DNA from: Candidatus Goldiibacteriota bacterium
GTDB taxonomy: Bacteria > Oederibacteriota > JAAXVQ01
Direction of reading: 5' to 3'
Length of the DNA: 51,842 bases
Assembly (NCBI GenBank): GCA_020052235.1
Contig: JAGVPM010000067.1
Location: 1 to 51,842, forward strand
A program made the position numbers and the translations under genes. The notes below the pieces were generated by a model that did not search any database, was not told where the DNA came from, and worked only from the letters and a program-made list of their open reading frames with translations. Below, in pieces: positions 8,780 to 16,513 of the stretch (position 1 is the stretch's first letter; each line of letters starts with the position of its first letter).

Positions 8780-9991
8780 CTATTTTTTCCCCTTAGGAAC
8801 AACGCCTTCGGCTAAGGCTGCAGCCATACGTTCCAGCCCTTTTTGTATATTCTCCATGGACGTGGCGTAGGAAATCCGGAGATAATTTTCAATGCCAAAC
8901 CCATCACCCGGAACTACCGCCACTTGTGCAACATCCAATAAATAATCCGCCAATTGCATGCAGGTAGAAATGGTCTTACCACGATAAACTTTCCCCAACG
9001 CGCCTTCAACATTTGGAAACACATAAAAGGCGCCTTCAGGTTTCCGGCAAGTAACACCGGGCATGGCATTCAATTTCTCAACCATATAATTACGCCGTTC
9101 CTCAAACGCTTTAACCATCTGAGGCAGCATTTGTTGCGGTTGCGTTAATGCGGCATATGCCGCCTTCATAGCAATGCTGGTGGGATTGGAGGTTGAATGG
9201 CTTTGCAGATTCGAAATCGCCGAAATAATTTCCGCCGGGCCGGCGGTATAACCGATACGCCAGCCGGTCATGGCATACGACTTGGAAACGCCGTTAACGA
9301 GCAAGGTCCATTTTTTGGCTTCAGGTATGACCGCTGCGGGCGAAACATGCTTAATGCCATCGTAAACCAAGTATTCATAAATTTCGTCAGAGAGCACGAA
9401 AATTTTCTTGGCTACTGCGACTTCCATGATATCGCGCAACTCACTTTCAGAATAAACCGCCCCGGTAGGATTGCTGGGTGAATTCAAAACCAAAATCTTG
9501 GTTTTGGGATTGATGCGCCGACGCAAGGTCGAAGCTGATAATTTAAACCCGGCTTTTTCGGCCGTTTTCAAAATCACGGGTTTCCCACCCGCTAATTTTA
9601 CTGCCTCGGGATAACTGACCCAATAAGGGGAGGGAATAATGACTTCATCCCCGGGATTAATCAGAACCTGAAAAATATTGTAAATGGAATGTTTGGCGCC
9701 GCAATTAATAATAACTTCCTTGGTTGCGTATTCCAAGCCGTTTTCCTTGCGCAATTTATCACACACGGCTTCTTTCAATTCCGGCGACCCTGAGGCTGGC
9801 GTATATTTGGTATACCCTTTTCGAATCGCCTCAATAGCTGCTTCTTTAATATAATCCGGAGTATCAAAATCAGGCTCCCCGGCGCCAAAATTAATGACAT
9901 CAACTCCCGTGCTTTTAAGTTGTTTTGCTTTTGCATCGATCGCCAACGTGGGCGAAGCGGAAACTTTTTGAATTCGTTTAGCCAATAACAT
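8780..9991 (-). CDS. aspB: PLP-dependent aspartate aminotransferase (class I)
   Basis: The enzyme transfers amino groups between aspartate and 2-oxoglutarate using pyridoxal phosphate. The 403-residue protein has the class I fold motifs: NFGAGEPDFDTPDYIKEAA, YTPASGSPELKEA, PSPYWVSYPEAV, LNSPSNPTGAVY, LSDEIYEYLVYDG and the cofactor lysine in VNGVSKSYAMTGWRIGY. GAGGAGGG five bases before the ATG supports the start. It would supply aspartate to the lysC/hom/thrC pathway encoded a little upstream. A broader substrate range (aromatic or prephenate aminotransferase) cannot be excluded. Confidence 0.92.
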   Translation of the reverse strand: MLLAKRIQKVSASPTLAIDAKAKQLKSTGVDVINFGAGEPDFDTPDYIKEAAIEAIRKGYTKYTPASGSPELKEAVCDKLRKENGLEYATKEVIINCGAKHSIYNIFQVLINPGDEVIIPSPYWVSYPEAVKLAGGKPVILKTAEKAGFKLSASTLRRRINPKTKILVLNSPSNPTGAVYSESELRDIMEVAVAKKIFVLSDEIYEYLVYDGIKHVSPAAVIPEAKKWTLLVNGVSKSYAMTGWRIGYTAGPAEIISAISNLQSHSTSNPTSIAMKAAYAALTQPQQMLPQMVKAFEERRNYMVEKLNAMPGVTCRKPEGAFYVFPNVEGALGKVYRGKTISTCMQLADYLLDVAQVAVVPGDGFGIENYLRISYATSMENIQKGLERMAAALAEGVVPKGKK

Positions 9992-10033
9992 ATTTCCCTC
10001 CTCAAGTTCATTACGCTTAAAAACAACCCTGGG

Positions 10034-10062
10034 ATATTACCACATCCAAAAATCCAAGTAAA
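10034..10062 (-). promoter_or_regulatory. Possible promoter of the aminotransferase-secA pair
   Basis: On the minus strand TTTACT (10062-10057) and TAATAT (10039-10034) are separated by 17 bases. Each box matches four of six consensus positions. It lies between the palindromic repeat at 10084-10183 and the aminotransferase start, where a promoter is expected. Weak support only. Confidence 0.35.
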
Positions 10063-10083
10063 GGCGCGTCAGCAAATAACTTT

Positions 10084-10183
10084 TTTTACCGCAGAGGCGC
10101 AGAGATCGCAGAGTATTTTATTCGCAGAAAAGATTTTCATTTCCCCATCATTTCTCTGCGTCCTCTGCGCCTCTGCGGTAAAA
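10084..10183. repeat. Dispersed palindromic repeat, CCGCAGAGGCGCAGAG type (copy 1)
   Basis: A 21-base arm at 10084-10104 (core ACCGCAGAGGCGCAGAG) is perfectly inverted at 10163-10183, with a 58-base middle that itself holds extra partial copies (TCGCAGAG, CTCTGCGTCC). The element lies between trxB and the aminotransferase. A second copy is at 34837-34882. No U-run follows either strand, so it is not a normal terminator. Confidence 0.85.
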
Positions 10184-10207
10184 TCCTGTTTCAGGCCGCA
10201 GTTATGT

Positions 10208-11185
10208 CTAGACGTGACTTTGATTTTGCAGGTAGCGATCCGCCATGATTGCCGCCACCGCGCCTTCGCCTGCCGCCACGATGATCTGTTTTGAATAATT
10301 AGCCCGGCAATCCCCGGCGGCAAACACGCCTGATACGGAGGTGGTCAAATCCGGTCCGGTAACAATATAACCGTCTTGATCCAAGGTGATGACTGATTTC
10401 AAGAAATCGGTCTGCGGGGTCAAACCCACAAATATAAAAACGCCTTTAACTTCCAACTCGCGGCAATTTTGATTGCCGCGTTCTTCCAGCAACAACCCTG
10501 TAACTTCCCGGCTGCCGCGAATTTCCTTGGGTATGTATGGGGTGACCACTTCAATTTTTGGGTGATTCAGCACCTGTTGCTGGATAATCTTGTCGGCGCG
10601 AAATTCATTCCGGCGGTGCACTAAATAAATTTTAGATGCAAACCGGGTTAAAAATTCCGCTTCCTCCAAGGCCGTATTGCCGCCTCCGATGACCGCCACA
10701 GGTTGATCCCGGAAAAAAGCACCGTCGCAGGTTGCACAATAGGAAACCCCGCGTCCACGAAATTCGCTTTCGCCGGGAATACTTAAGAGTTTGGGAATCG
10801 CACCGGTGGTTATAATCACGGTCCGGGCCCATAATGGCCCTGAGGACGTCATCACCTGGTGTGGCGCGCCGGTGGTTGCCGGTTCCAAAGCCGCGGCTTG
10901 GCTGCTGATGACCTCCACGCCAAAACCGCGCGCCTGCTCATCCATGCGCATCATTAAATCCATTCCATTCACTTGCGGGACGCCAGGATAATTGTCCACC
11001 CTCCAGGTCGTGGCCGCTTGGCCGCCGGGTGACAGCTGTTCCATCAGCAAAACCGAACGGCCTGCCCGGGCGGCATACAAACCGGCGGTCAGCCCTGCCG
11101 GGCCCGCTCCGATAATCAATACGTCGCATGGAGTTTGCCGGGAGTTTTGCTTTATTTCCGAATGAATTGAGGTTGAATTATCCAA
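10208..11185 (-). CDS. trxB: Thioredoxin-disulfide reductase
   Basis: This FAD enzyme passes electrons from NADPH to thioredoxin. The sequence shows DVLIIGAGPAGLTAGLYAARAG for FAD binding, the redox-active SYCATCDGAFF, a second nucleotide motif VAVIGGGNTALEEA, and TTSVSGVFAAGDCR near the end. About 325 residues is the family length. The frame is open to a TTG at 11209 inside trxA. The TTG at 11185, with AGAGGAAG just before it and an eight-base overlap with the trxA stop, fits better, though its spacing is short. It follows trxA, so enzyme and substrate are co-expressed. Confidence 0.93.
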   Translation of the reverse strand: MDNSTSIHSEIKQNSRQTPCDVLIIGAGPAGLTAGLYAARAGRSVLLMEQLSPGGQAATTWRVDNYPGVPQVNGMDLMMRMDEQARGFGVEVISSQAAALEPATTGAPHQVMTSSGPLWARTVIITTGAIPKLLSIPGESEFRGRGVSYCATCDGAFFRDQPVAVIGGGNTALEEAEFLTRFASKIYLVHRRNEFRADKIIQQQVLNHPKIEVVTPYIPKEIRGSREVTGLLLEERGNQNCRELEVKGVFIFVGLTPQTDFLKSVITLDQDGYIVTGPDLTTSVSGVFAAGDCRANYSKQIIVAAGEGAVAAIMADRYLQNQSHV

Positions 11186-11495
11186 GGACTTCCTCTGCCA
11201 CTTGAGCAATCTGGGATTTGGTGCAGGCGCCGATGATTTGATTCACCAACTGCCCATGTTTAAAAAACAACAAAGATGGAATGGACCGGATGGCAAACCG
11301 GCTGGCGGTATTATGGTTCGCATCCACATCCAATTTTACCACCTTGATGCGTCCGGCAAATTCCTTGGCAAATTCCTCAACCACCGGACTTAGCATACGG
11401 CAGGGCCCGCACCATTGAGCCCAAAAATCCACCAATACCGGAAGCGGTGATTTTAACACTTCGCTTTCAAACGTTTGATCATTAACACCCAACAT
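11178..11495 (-). CDS. trxA: Thioredoxin
   Basis: The 105-residue protein has the thioredoxin active site WCGPC (Cys29 and Cys32), LVDFWAQ before it, VVKLDVDANHNTASRF and the cis-proline region IRSIPSLLFFKHG. It reduces protein disulfides in the cytoplasm and is recycled by TrxB. AGGAG lies about six bases before the ATG. The gene begins nine bases after the lysC stop and overlaps trxB, so it is probably transcribed with the threonine operon. Confidence 0.96.
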   Translation of the reverse strand: MLGVNDQTFESEVLKSPLPVLVDFWAQWCGPCRMLSPVVEEFAKEFAGRIKVVKLDVDANHNTASRFAIRSIPSLLFFKHGQLVNQIIGACTKSQIAQVAEEVLG

Positions 11496-11504
11496 AGTGT
11501 GCTC

Positions 11505-12725
11505 CTAAGTCAAATTCGAAAGCTTAAATTTCTCATGAATGGCGCGCACGGCTTCTTCCACCCGTTCCTCGGACACAATGCAGGAAATTTTAATTTCCGA
11601 AGTTGAAATCATTTGAATATTAATGCCCTTTTCAGCCAAAGCTTCAAACATAGCCGCGGCCACGCCCGAATGCGTCCGCATGCCCACGCCGATCACGCTC
11701 ACTTTGCCCACATGCTCATCCGCTTGAAATCCTTTGGCGCCCAATTCCTGAACCAATTTCTCCACAATTCCCTTGGCCCGCGTCAAATCCTGTTTGGATA
11801 TGGTAAAGGAAATGTTGGTCGTCCCATCTTCCGAAACATCCTGGACAATCACATCAATATTTAAATCTTCCGACGCCAAACGTCCGAAAACTTTGGCTGC
11901 AATGCCCGGGCGGTCGGGAACCCACAGAATGGTCAACTTGGCCTCATTTTTGGTATACGTAACGCCGGAGACGACAACACCTTCCATTAGCTTTACCTCC
12001 TCAGTAATCATCGTGCCCGTATCGGGTTTGGTGCTGGAACGTACGTGCAGTGCAATTTTATTTTTCTTGGCAAATTCCACAGAACGGTTAAATAAAACTT
12101 GGGCGCCCAAGCTCGCCATCTCCAACATTTCATCATAAGAAATGTAGGATAATTTCGAAGCGCTTTTAACCACGCGGGGATCGGCCGTATAAACGCCGTC
12201 CACGTCTTTATAAAATTCGCAAATCTCAGCATTCAACGCCGTGGCCAAGGCTACTGCCGTTAAATCGGAACCGCCGCGGCCCAAGGTGGTTATTTCCTCT
12301 TCTTCGGTCTCACCTTGAAAACCTGCAACAATGACCACCTTGCCCAAATGCAGGGCTTTTTGGATCTTCTCGCCGCCCATTTTAACAATTCTGGCTTTGG
12401 TATGGGCATCGTCCGTAACAATGCCTACCTGAGGCCCGGTAAAGGAAATGGCGTCGCAATCGAGCGATTTCAAAGCAATGGCCATCAAGGCAATGGATTG
12501 TTGCTCCCCGGTGGCCAAGAGCATATCCAATTCCCGTTCATCCGGGGTTTCGGTAATGGCTTTGGCTTTGGCAATCAAATCATCTGTCATATCCCCGGGC
12601 GCGGAGACCACAACCACCACATCGTATCCCTGGGATTTTTTTTCAAAAATCCTATGCGCCACTTGTTTCATTGCTTCTGGGGTTGCCACCGTGGCGCCCC
12701 CGAATTTCATAACAATTAATTTCAC
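11505..12725 (-). CDS. lysC: Aspartate kinase
   Basis: Aspartokinase phosphorylates aspartate, the first step towards lysine, threonine and methionine. The 406-residue protein starts with VMKFGGATVATPEAMKQ (kinase loop), has FQGETEEEEITTLGRGGSDLTA and EFYKDVDGVYTADPR, and ends with two ACT domains (LTILWVPDRPGIAAKVF and VSVIGVGMRTHSGVAAAMF). The ACT domains imply feedback control by lysine or threonine. The start is GTG with AAGGAGG nine bases upstream. It lies 21 bases after the homoserine-kinase candidate and nine before trxA. Confidence 0.96.
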   Translation of the reverse strand: MKLIVMKFGGATVATPEAMKQVAHRIFEKKSQGYDVVVVVSAPGDMTDDLIAKAKAITETPDERELDMLLATGEQQSIALMAIALKSLDCDAISFTGPQVGIVTDDAHTKARIVKMGGEKIQKALHLGKVVIVAGFQGETEEEEITTLGRGGSDLTAVALATALNAEICEFYKDVDGVYTADPRVVKSASKLSYISYDEMLEMASLGAQVLFNRSVEFAKKNKIALHVRSSTKPDTGTMITEEVKLMEGVVVSGVTYTKNEAKLTILWVPDRPGIAAKVFGRLASEDLNIDVIVQDVSEDGTTNISFTISKQDLTRAKGIVEKLVQELGAKGFQADEHVGKVSVIGVGMRTHSGVAAAMFEALAEKGINIQMISTSEIKISCIVSEERVEEAVRAIHEKFKLSNLT

Positions 12726-12746
12726 GCCTTCAAGCCTCCTTCAAAC

Positions 12747-13949
12747 TCATAAATCTGCCGGCCACTTGCCTTGAATTAAATATTCCATTAAACGCCAGCC
12801 TTCTTCGAGATGTTTTCCCGAAGCCTTGGCCTGATCCTCATCGTAAGCCGTTGCCCCGTTTTTTTCACCGCCGGGTTGATACAAAACAAAAGGCACCGGT
12901 TCATCCACATGGGTACGGGCTTCCAGGGGTGTGGGATGGTCCGGCAGAACCAACATGCGAAAATCCTCGCGGCCTTCCAAGCCTTTTAACAGGGTACCGA
13001 TCACTTTGGCATCAAAATCCTCGATGGCCTGAATTTTACCGGCCACATCCCCATTATGCCCGGCCTCATCGGGGGCTTCAACATGGACAAAAACGAAATC
13101 ATGTTTTTTCAAAACTTTAAGCGCCGCTTCGGCTTTGCCCACATAGTTGGTATCCAAATAACCGGTCGCTCCCGGAACGGCAATCACCTGCAACCCGGCA
13201 TAAATTCCCAAGCCTTTGATCAAATCAACAGCGGAAATAACACCGCCGGTAATTTGAAACCGTTCGGTCATGGTCGGCATTTGCGGCTTTCTACCCTGGC
13301 CCCACAACCAAATCATATTCGCCGGCGGCTTACCCTCACGGCGGCGTTCCCGGTTGACTTCATGGCCTTCCAATAAAAACTGCGAATCCTCCATCAAGCG
13401 CACCACTTCGGCATGGCGCGCGCCTTTGGGCAAATGTTCGGAAATCGGCTTACCGGAAATATCGTGCGGCGGCGTGCAGCGTGCTTCCAACGGACCATTT
13501 TTCCAAACCAACAAATGCCGGTAACTGGTGCCCGGGTAAAAGGTTATTTTTTTATCCCCCAGTTTGTCACCCAACATTTTAATCAACGGTTTGGCATCAT
13601 CGGTTGGGATATGCCCGCAGGAATAATCATCCATGATTCCATTCTTAATGGTTACTAAATTCACGCGGAAAGCCACATCCGCCAATGCCAATTCAACGCC
13701 GATATTGGCCGCTTCCAAGGGAGCGCGGCCGGAATAATATTTGCGCGGATCGTATCCCATAACAATTAAATTGGCGACATCCGATCCCAGGGGAAAGCCC
13801 GGCATGAGGGTGTGGGCGGTTCCCACCACGCCGTTTTGGGCAAGAAAATCCATATGCGGGGTTTTAGCCGCTTGCAGCGGCGTCTTTTGGCCCAAGCCGG
13901 CCAAAGGACGATCCGACATTCCATCTCCAACTACCAATAGATACTTCAT
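12747..13949 (-). CDS. Phosphoglycerate-mutase-like protein, proposed homoserine kinase
   Basis: The 400-residue protein belongs to the cofactor-independent phosphoglycerate mutase (ApgM-type) branch of the alkaline phosphatase superfamily. It has KYLLVVGDGMSDRP (metal-binding Asp), FPLGSDVANL (nucleophile Ser), GYDPRKYYSGRAPLEAAN, VHVEAPDEAGHNGD and LVLPDHPTPLEARTH. A subgroup of this family is named a proposed homoserine kinase because it clusters with threonine genes in genomes without thrB. That is the case here: it sits between thrC and lysC in hom-thrC-X-lysC, and no GHMP-type ThrB is seen in the window. The alternative is a glycolytic mutase that happens to lie here. Confidence 0.85.
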   Translation of the reverse strand: MKYLLVVGDGMSDRPLAGLGQKTPLQAAKTPHMDFLAQNGVVGTAHTLMPGFPLGSDVANLIVMGYDPRKYYSGRAPLEAANIGVELALADVAFRVNLVTIKNGIMDDYSCGHIPTDDAKPLIKMLGDKLGDKKITFYPGTSYRHLLVWKNGPLEARCTPPHDISGKPISEHLPKGARHAEVVRLMEDSQFLLEGHEVNRERRREGKPPANMIWLWGQGRKPQMPTMTERFQITGGVISAVDLIKGLGIYAGLQVIAVPGATGYLDTNYVGKAEAALKVLKKHDFVFVHVEAPDEAGHNGDVAGKIQAIEDFDAKVIGTLLKGLEGREDFRMLVLPDHPTPLEARTHVDEPVPFVLYQPGGEKNGATAYDEDQAKASGKHLEEGWRLMEYLIQGKWPADL

Positions 13950-13955
13950 CGTAAA

Positions 13956-15050
13956 TTAACCTTTTTTCTTCAACCGGGCTTTAAGACCCATGACTTTGAG
14001 TACGGCATTCATTTCCGCTTTACAAGTTACAGGTTTCAAGGATACTGCCACTGCGCGATCCGGGTCTTTTAATCCATGACCAGTTAAAATACAAACTGCG
14101 GTCCCGCCTTTTGGGGCCGTTTTTTTAAAATACCCGGCTTTGGCCAATTTAATGAAACCGGCGACTGAAGCAGCAGAAGCAGGCTCGCAAAACACACCTT
14201 CAATTTTCCCCAAATGACAATAGGCGGAAACAATCTGATCATCGGTCACGGATCCGATCAGCCCAAAGGATTCATCCCGGGCAGCAACCGCCATTTTCCA
14301 GGAAGCGGGATTGCCGATTTTTATGGCCGTAGCCAAAGTCTTCGGATTCTCAATGGGATGCCCTTTCACAATGGGAGCTGACAGTGCCGCTTGCCATCCC
14401 ATCATTTTTGGCAACTTCGAAATGATCCCCAATTGTTTGTATTCTTTATACCCTTTCCAATAGGCCGTGATATTGCCTGCATTGCCCACGGGAATAAAAT
14501 GAAAATCCGGTGCTTGGTTGTTTAATTGTTCCACAATTTCAAACGCACCGGTTTTTTGCCCTTCGATCCGGTAAGGATTGATTGAATTCACGAGCGTGAT
14601 GTCGTATTTCCCGGAAATTTCCTTGACGATCTCCAAGGCGTGGTCAAAATTGCCGTCAATGGCAATGACTTTGGCGCCATGCATCATAGCCTGGGCCAAC
14701 TTACCGAGTGCAATGGCACCTTTAGGCAAGATCACATAGCACGCCATTCCGGCACGTGCAGCGTAAGCTGCGGCCGAGGCCGAAGTGTTGCCCGTGGAGG
14801 CGCAGATTACAGCTTTGGCTCCTGCCTCCTTGGCTTTGGTAATGGCCATGGTCATACCACGATCCTTGAACGATCCGGTGGGATTCGCGCCTTCAAATTT
14901 CAAATAGACTTTCAGAGGCACGCCTGCCAAACGGGTCAACGAAGGAGCATGCACCAAAGGCGTTTCGCCTTCATTTAAGGTGACTACGGGTGTTTTGGCT
15001 GAAACCGGCAAATACTTACGATATTTTTCTATCAAGCCGGGATTATTCAT
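13956..15050 (-). CDS. thrC: Threonine synthase
   Basis: Threonine synthase turns O-phosphohomoserine into threonine with pyridoxal phosphate. The 364-residue protein has LNEGETPLVHAPSL, the cofactor-lysine motif GANPTGSFKDRGM (Lys62), ICASTGNTSASAAAYAARAG, SINPYRIEGQKT and FIPVGNAGNITAYW. It is the short bacterial class. The start is the ATG at 15050, which overlaps the hom stop by eight bases and has GGAG seven bases upstream. It stands second in the operon, after hom. Confidence 0.96.
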   Translation of the reverse strand: MNNPGLIEKYRKYLPVSAKTPVVTLNEGETPLVHAPSLTRLAGVPLKVYLKFEGANPTGSFKDRGMTMAITKAKEAGAKAVICASTGNTSASAAAYAARAGMACYVILPKGAIALGKLAQAMMHGAKVIAIDGNFDHALEIVKEISGKYDITLVNSINPYRIEGQKTGAFEIVEQLNNQAPDFHFIPVGNAGNITAYWKGYKEYKQLGIISKLPKMMGWQAALSAPIVKGHPIENPKTLATAIKIGNPASWKMAVAARDESFGLIGSVTDDQIVSAYCHLGKIEGVFCEPASAASVAGFIKLAKAGYFKKTAPKGGTAVCILTGHGLKDPDRAVAVSLKPVTCKAEMNAVLKVMGLKARLKKKG

Positions 15051-16359
15051 CAAGATTCTCCACTCGGATCTTTAACGTCGGTTGCATGACAACCGGAAGT
15101 TTATCAATCTCGGCCAAAGCTTCGCGAATATCTTTTTCGCGCGCCTCATAGGTCATAATTACAATCGGCACCATGTCGCCTTCTTTGCGGGCTTTTTGGA
15201 TAACCGAAGCAATGGAAATCCCGCGTTCACCCAAAACTCCGGAAATTTTCGCAATCACTCCGGCCTCATCCCTCACATTGAAACGCAAATAGTATTCGGA
15301 AATTAATTCTTCCATGGGTGCCAGCACTAATTGTTTTTGTTCTTCCGGATGATAATACACACTCGGCACTTTTCCGGCGGCATTCATGTGGATGTTGCGC
15401 GAAATAAAAATAATATCCGAAACCACGGCCGAGGCCGTAGGCATTTCCCCGGCGCCTTTCCCATAGAACAAGGTAGGGCCGACTGCGTCGCCAATGATGA
15501 AAATCCCATTGTAAACCCCGTTCACGGAAGCCAAAAGATGCGACGATGGGACGAGGGTGGGATGAACCCGCACATGAATACGCCCATCGGGTGTTTGCTT
15601 GGCAATGCCCAACAGTTTTATGACACGGTCAAATTCTTCCCGGGCATAGGTAATATCCTGGGCTGAAATACGCGTAATTCCTTCGACATAAACATCTTCA
15701 GGCCTGACCCATTGGCCGAATGCCAAAGACGATAAGATCACCAATTTATGCATGGTGTCGCCGCCTTCAACATCCAAGGTGGGATTCGCTTCGGCATAAC
15801 CTTTCTGCTGAGCTTTGGCTAAAGTGGCTTGGTAATCTTCCCCTTTGGCCATTTCGCTTAGAATATAATTTGAAGTGCCGTTGATAATACCGTAAATACC
15901 CCGAACATGATTGGCGGCCAATCCGTCGTTCAATGCCTGAACCACGGGAATCCCCCCGCCGACCGAAGCTTCAAAATACAGCTCGGCAGAGGCCCGGTGG
16001 GCCGTGCTGTGAATTTCATCCCAACACTTGGCCAACAGGGCTTTGTTGGCCGTCACCACGTGTTTCCCGGCTTTCAAAGCTTGCAGAATAAAGGTCCGGG
16101 CCGGTTCTTGACCGCCGATTAATTCAACCACAATCTGGATTTCCGGATCATTGATCACATCCATGGCCTGGGTGGTCAAAACCCCTGGAGCTACCGTAAC
16201 GCCCCGGTCCCGTTTGATGTCCAAATCCGCAATCCGCTTAAGTTCCAACGGAACTCCGGCGCGTTGCGCCAATAATTCCGGGCTTTTTTGGAATATTTTG
16301 GTGACCCCGGTACCTACAGTGCCCCACCCCAACATTCCAATTTTTATGGATTTATCCAT
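15043..16359 (-). CDS. hom: Homoserine dehydrogenase
   Basis: The enzyme reduces aspartate semialdehyde to homoserine with NAD(P)H. The 438-residue protein has the nucleotide-binding IGMLGWGTVGTGV, VVELIGGQEPA, GKHVVTANKALLA, the catalytic region YFEASVGGGIPVVQAL, GIINGTSNYIL and LDVEGGDTMHKLVILSSLAFG. An ACT domain follows at the C-terminus (YYLRFNVRDEAGVIAKISGVLG), implying threonine feedback. AAAGGGG lies about nine bases before the ATG. It is the first gene of the operon, 33 bases after the -10 box of a strong promoter. Confidence 0.97.
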   Translation of the reverse strand: MDKSIKIGMLGWGTVGTGVTKIFQKSPELLAQRAGVPLELKRIADLDIKRDRGVTVAPGVLTTQAMDVINDPEIQIVVELIGGQEPARTFILQALKAGKHVVTANKALLAKCWDEIHSTAHRASAELYFEASVGGGIPVVQALNDGLAANHVRGIYGIINGTSNYILSEMAKGEDYQATLAKAQQKGYAEANPTLDVEGGDTMHKLVILSSLAFGQWVRPEDVYVEGITRISAQDITYAREEFDRVIKLLGIAKQTPDGRIHVRVHPTLVPSSHLLASVNGVYNGIFIIGDAVGPTLFYGKGAGEMPTASAVVSDIIFISRNIHMNAAGKVPSVYYHPEEQKQLVLAPMEELISEYYLRFNVRDEAGVIAKISGVLGERGISIASVIQKARKEGDMVPIVIMTYEAREKDIREALAEIDKLPVVMQPTLKIRVENLDE

Positions 16360-16392
16360 AAAAGAATACCCCTTTCAAATCAATATCGGATC

Positions 16393-16420
16393 ATTATACA
16401 AACTTCCAGGCAGGTGTCAA
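16393..16420 (-). promoter_or_regulatory. Consensus promoter of the hom-thrC-lysC-trxAB operon
   Basis: On the minus strand perfect TTGACA (16420-16415) and perfect TATAAT (16398-16393) boxes are 16 bases apart. The short leader before hom shows no room for an attenuator with leader peptide, so control by transcriptional attenuation is unlikely from this promoter. Confidence 0.85.
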
Positions 16421-16446
16421 GCATTGAGAAAAAAGGGTTGAAAATT

Positions 16447-16477
16447 TGTAGGGAACGGTTTAAAACCGTTCCCTACA
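16447..16477. repeat. Dispersed palindrome, GTAGGGAACGG type (copy 1)
   Basis: Fifteen-base arms, TGTAGGGAACGGTTT (16447-16461) and its exact inverse (16463-16477), flank one central base. The element lies between the tolC 3' end and the hom promoter. It could form a hairpin after tolC, but the bases following it on the minus strand (AATTTTC) are only weakly U-rich. Related copies are at 33555-33582 and 42059-42091. Confidence 0.9.
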
Positions 16478-16513
16478 CAGGACAATTTACCTTTCGGCTT
16501 ATTGCAAGGTATC

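Noticed and set aside
10084-10183. Possible CRISPR array
   Set aside because: The repeats are inverted, not direct, with no regular spacers and no cas genes nearby.
10069-10323. An 84-codon frame across the CCGCAGAG repeat
   Set aside because: The peptide (TAEAQRTQR, CDLCASA) is only the translated repeat; it overlaps trxB in another frame.
16447-16477. Palindrome as the tolC terminator
   Set aside because: No real U-run follows on the minus strand and related copies lie inside other gene ends, so it is listed as a repeat. A termination role is not excluded.
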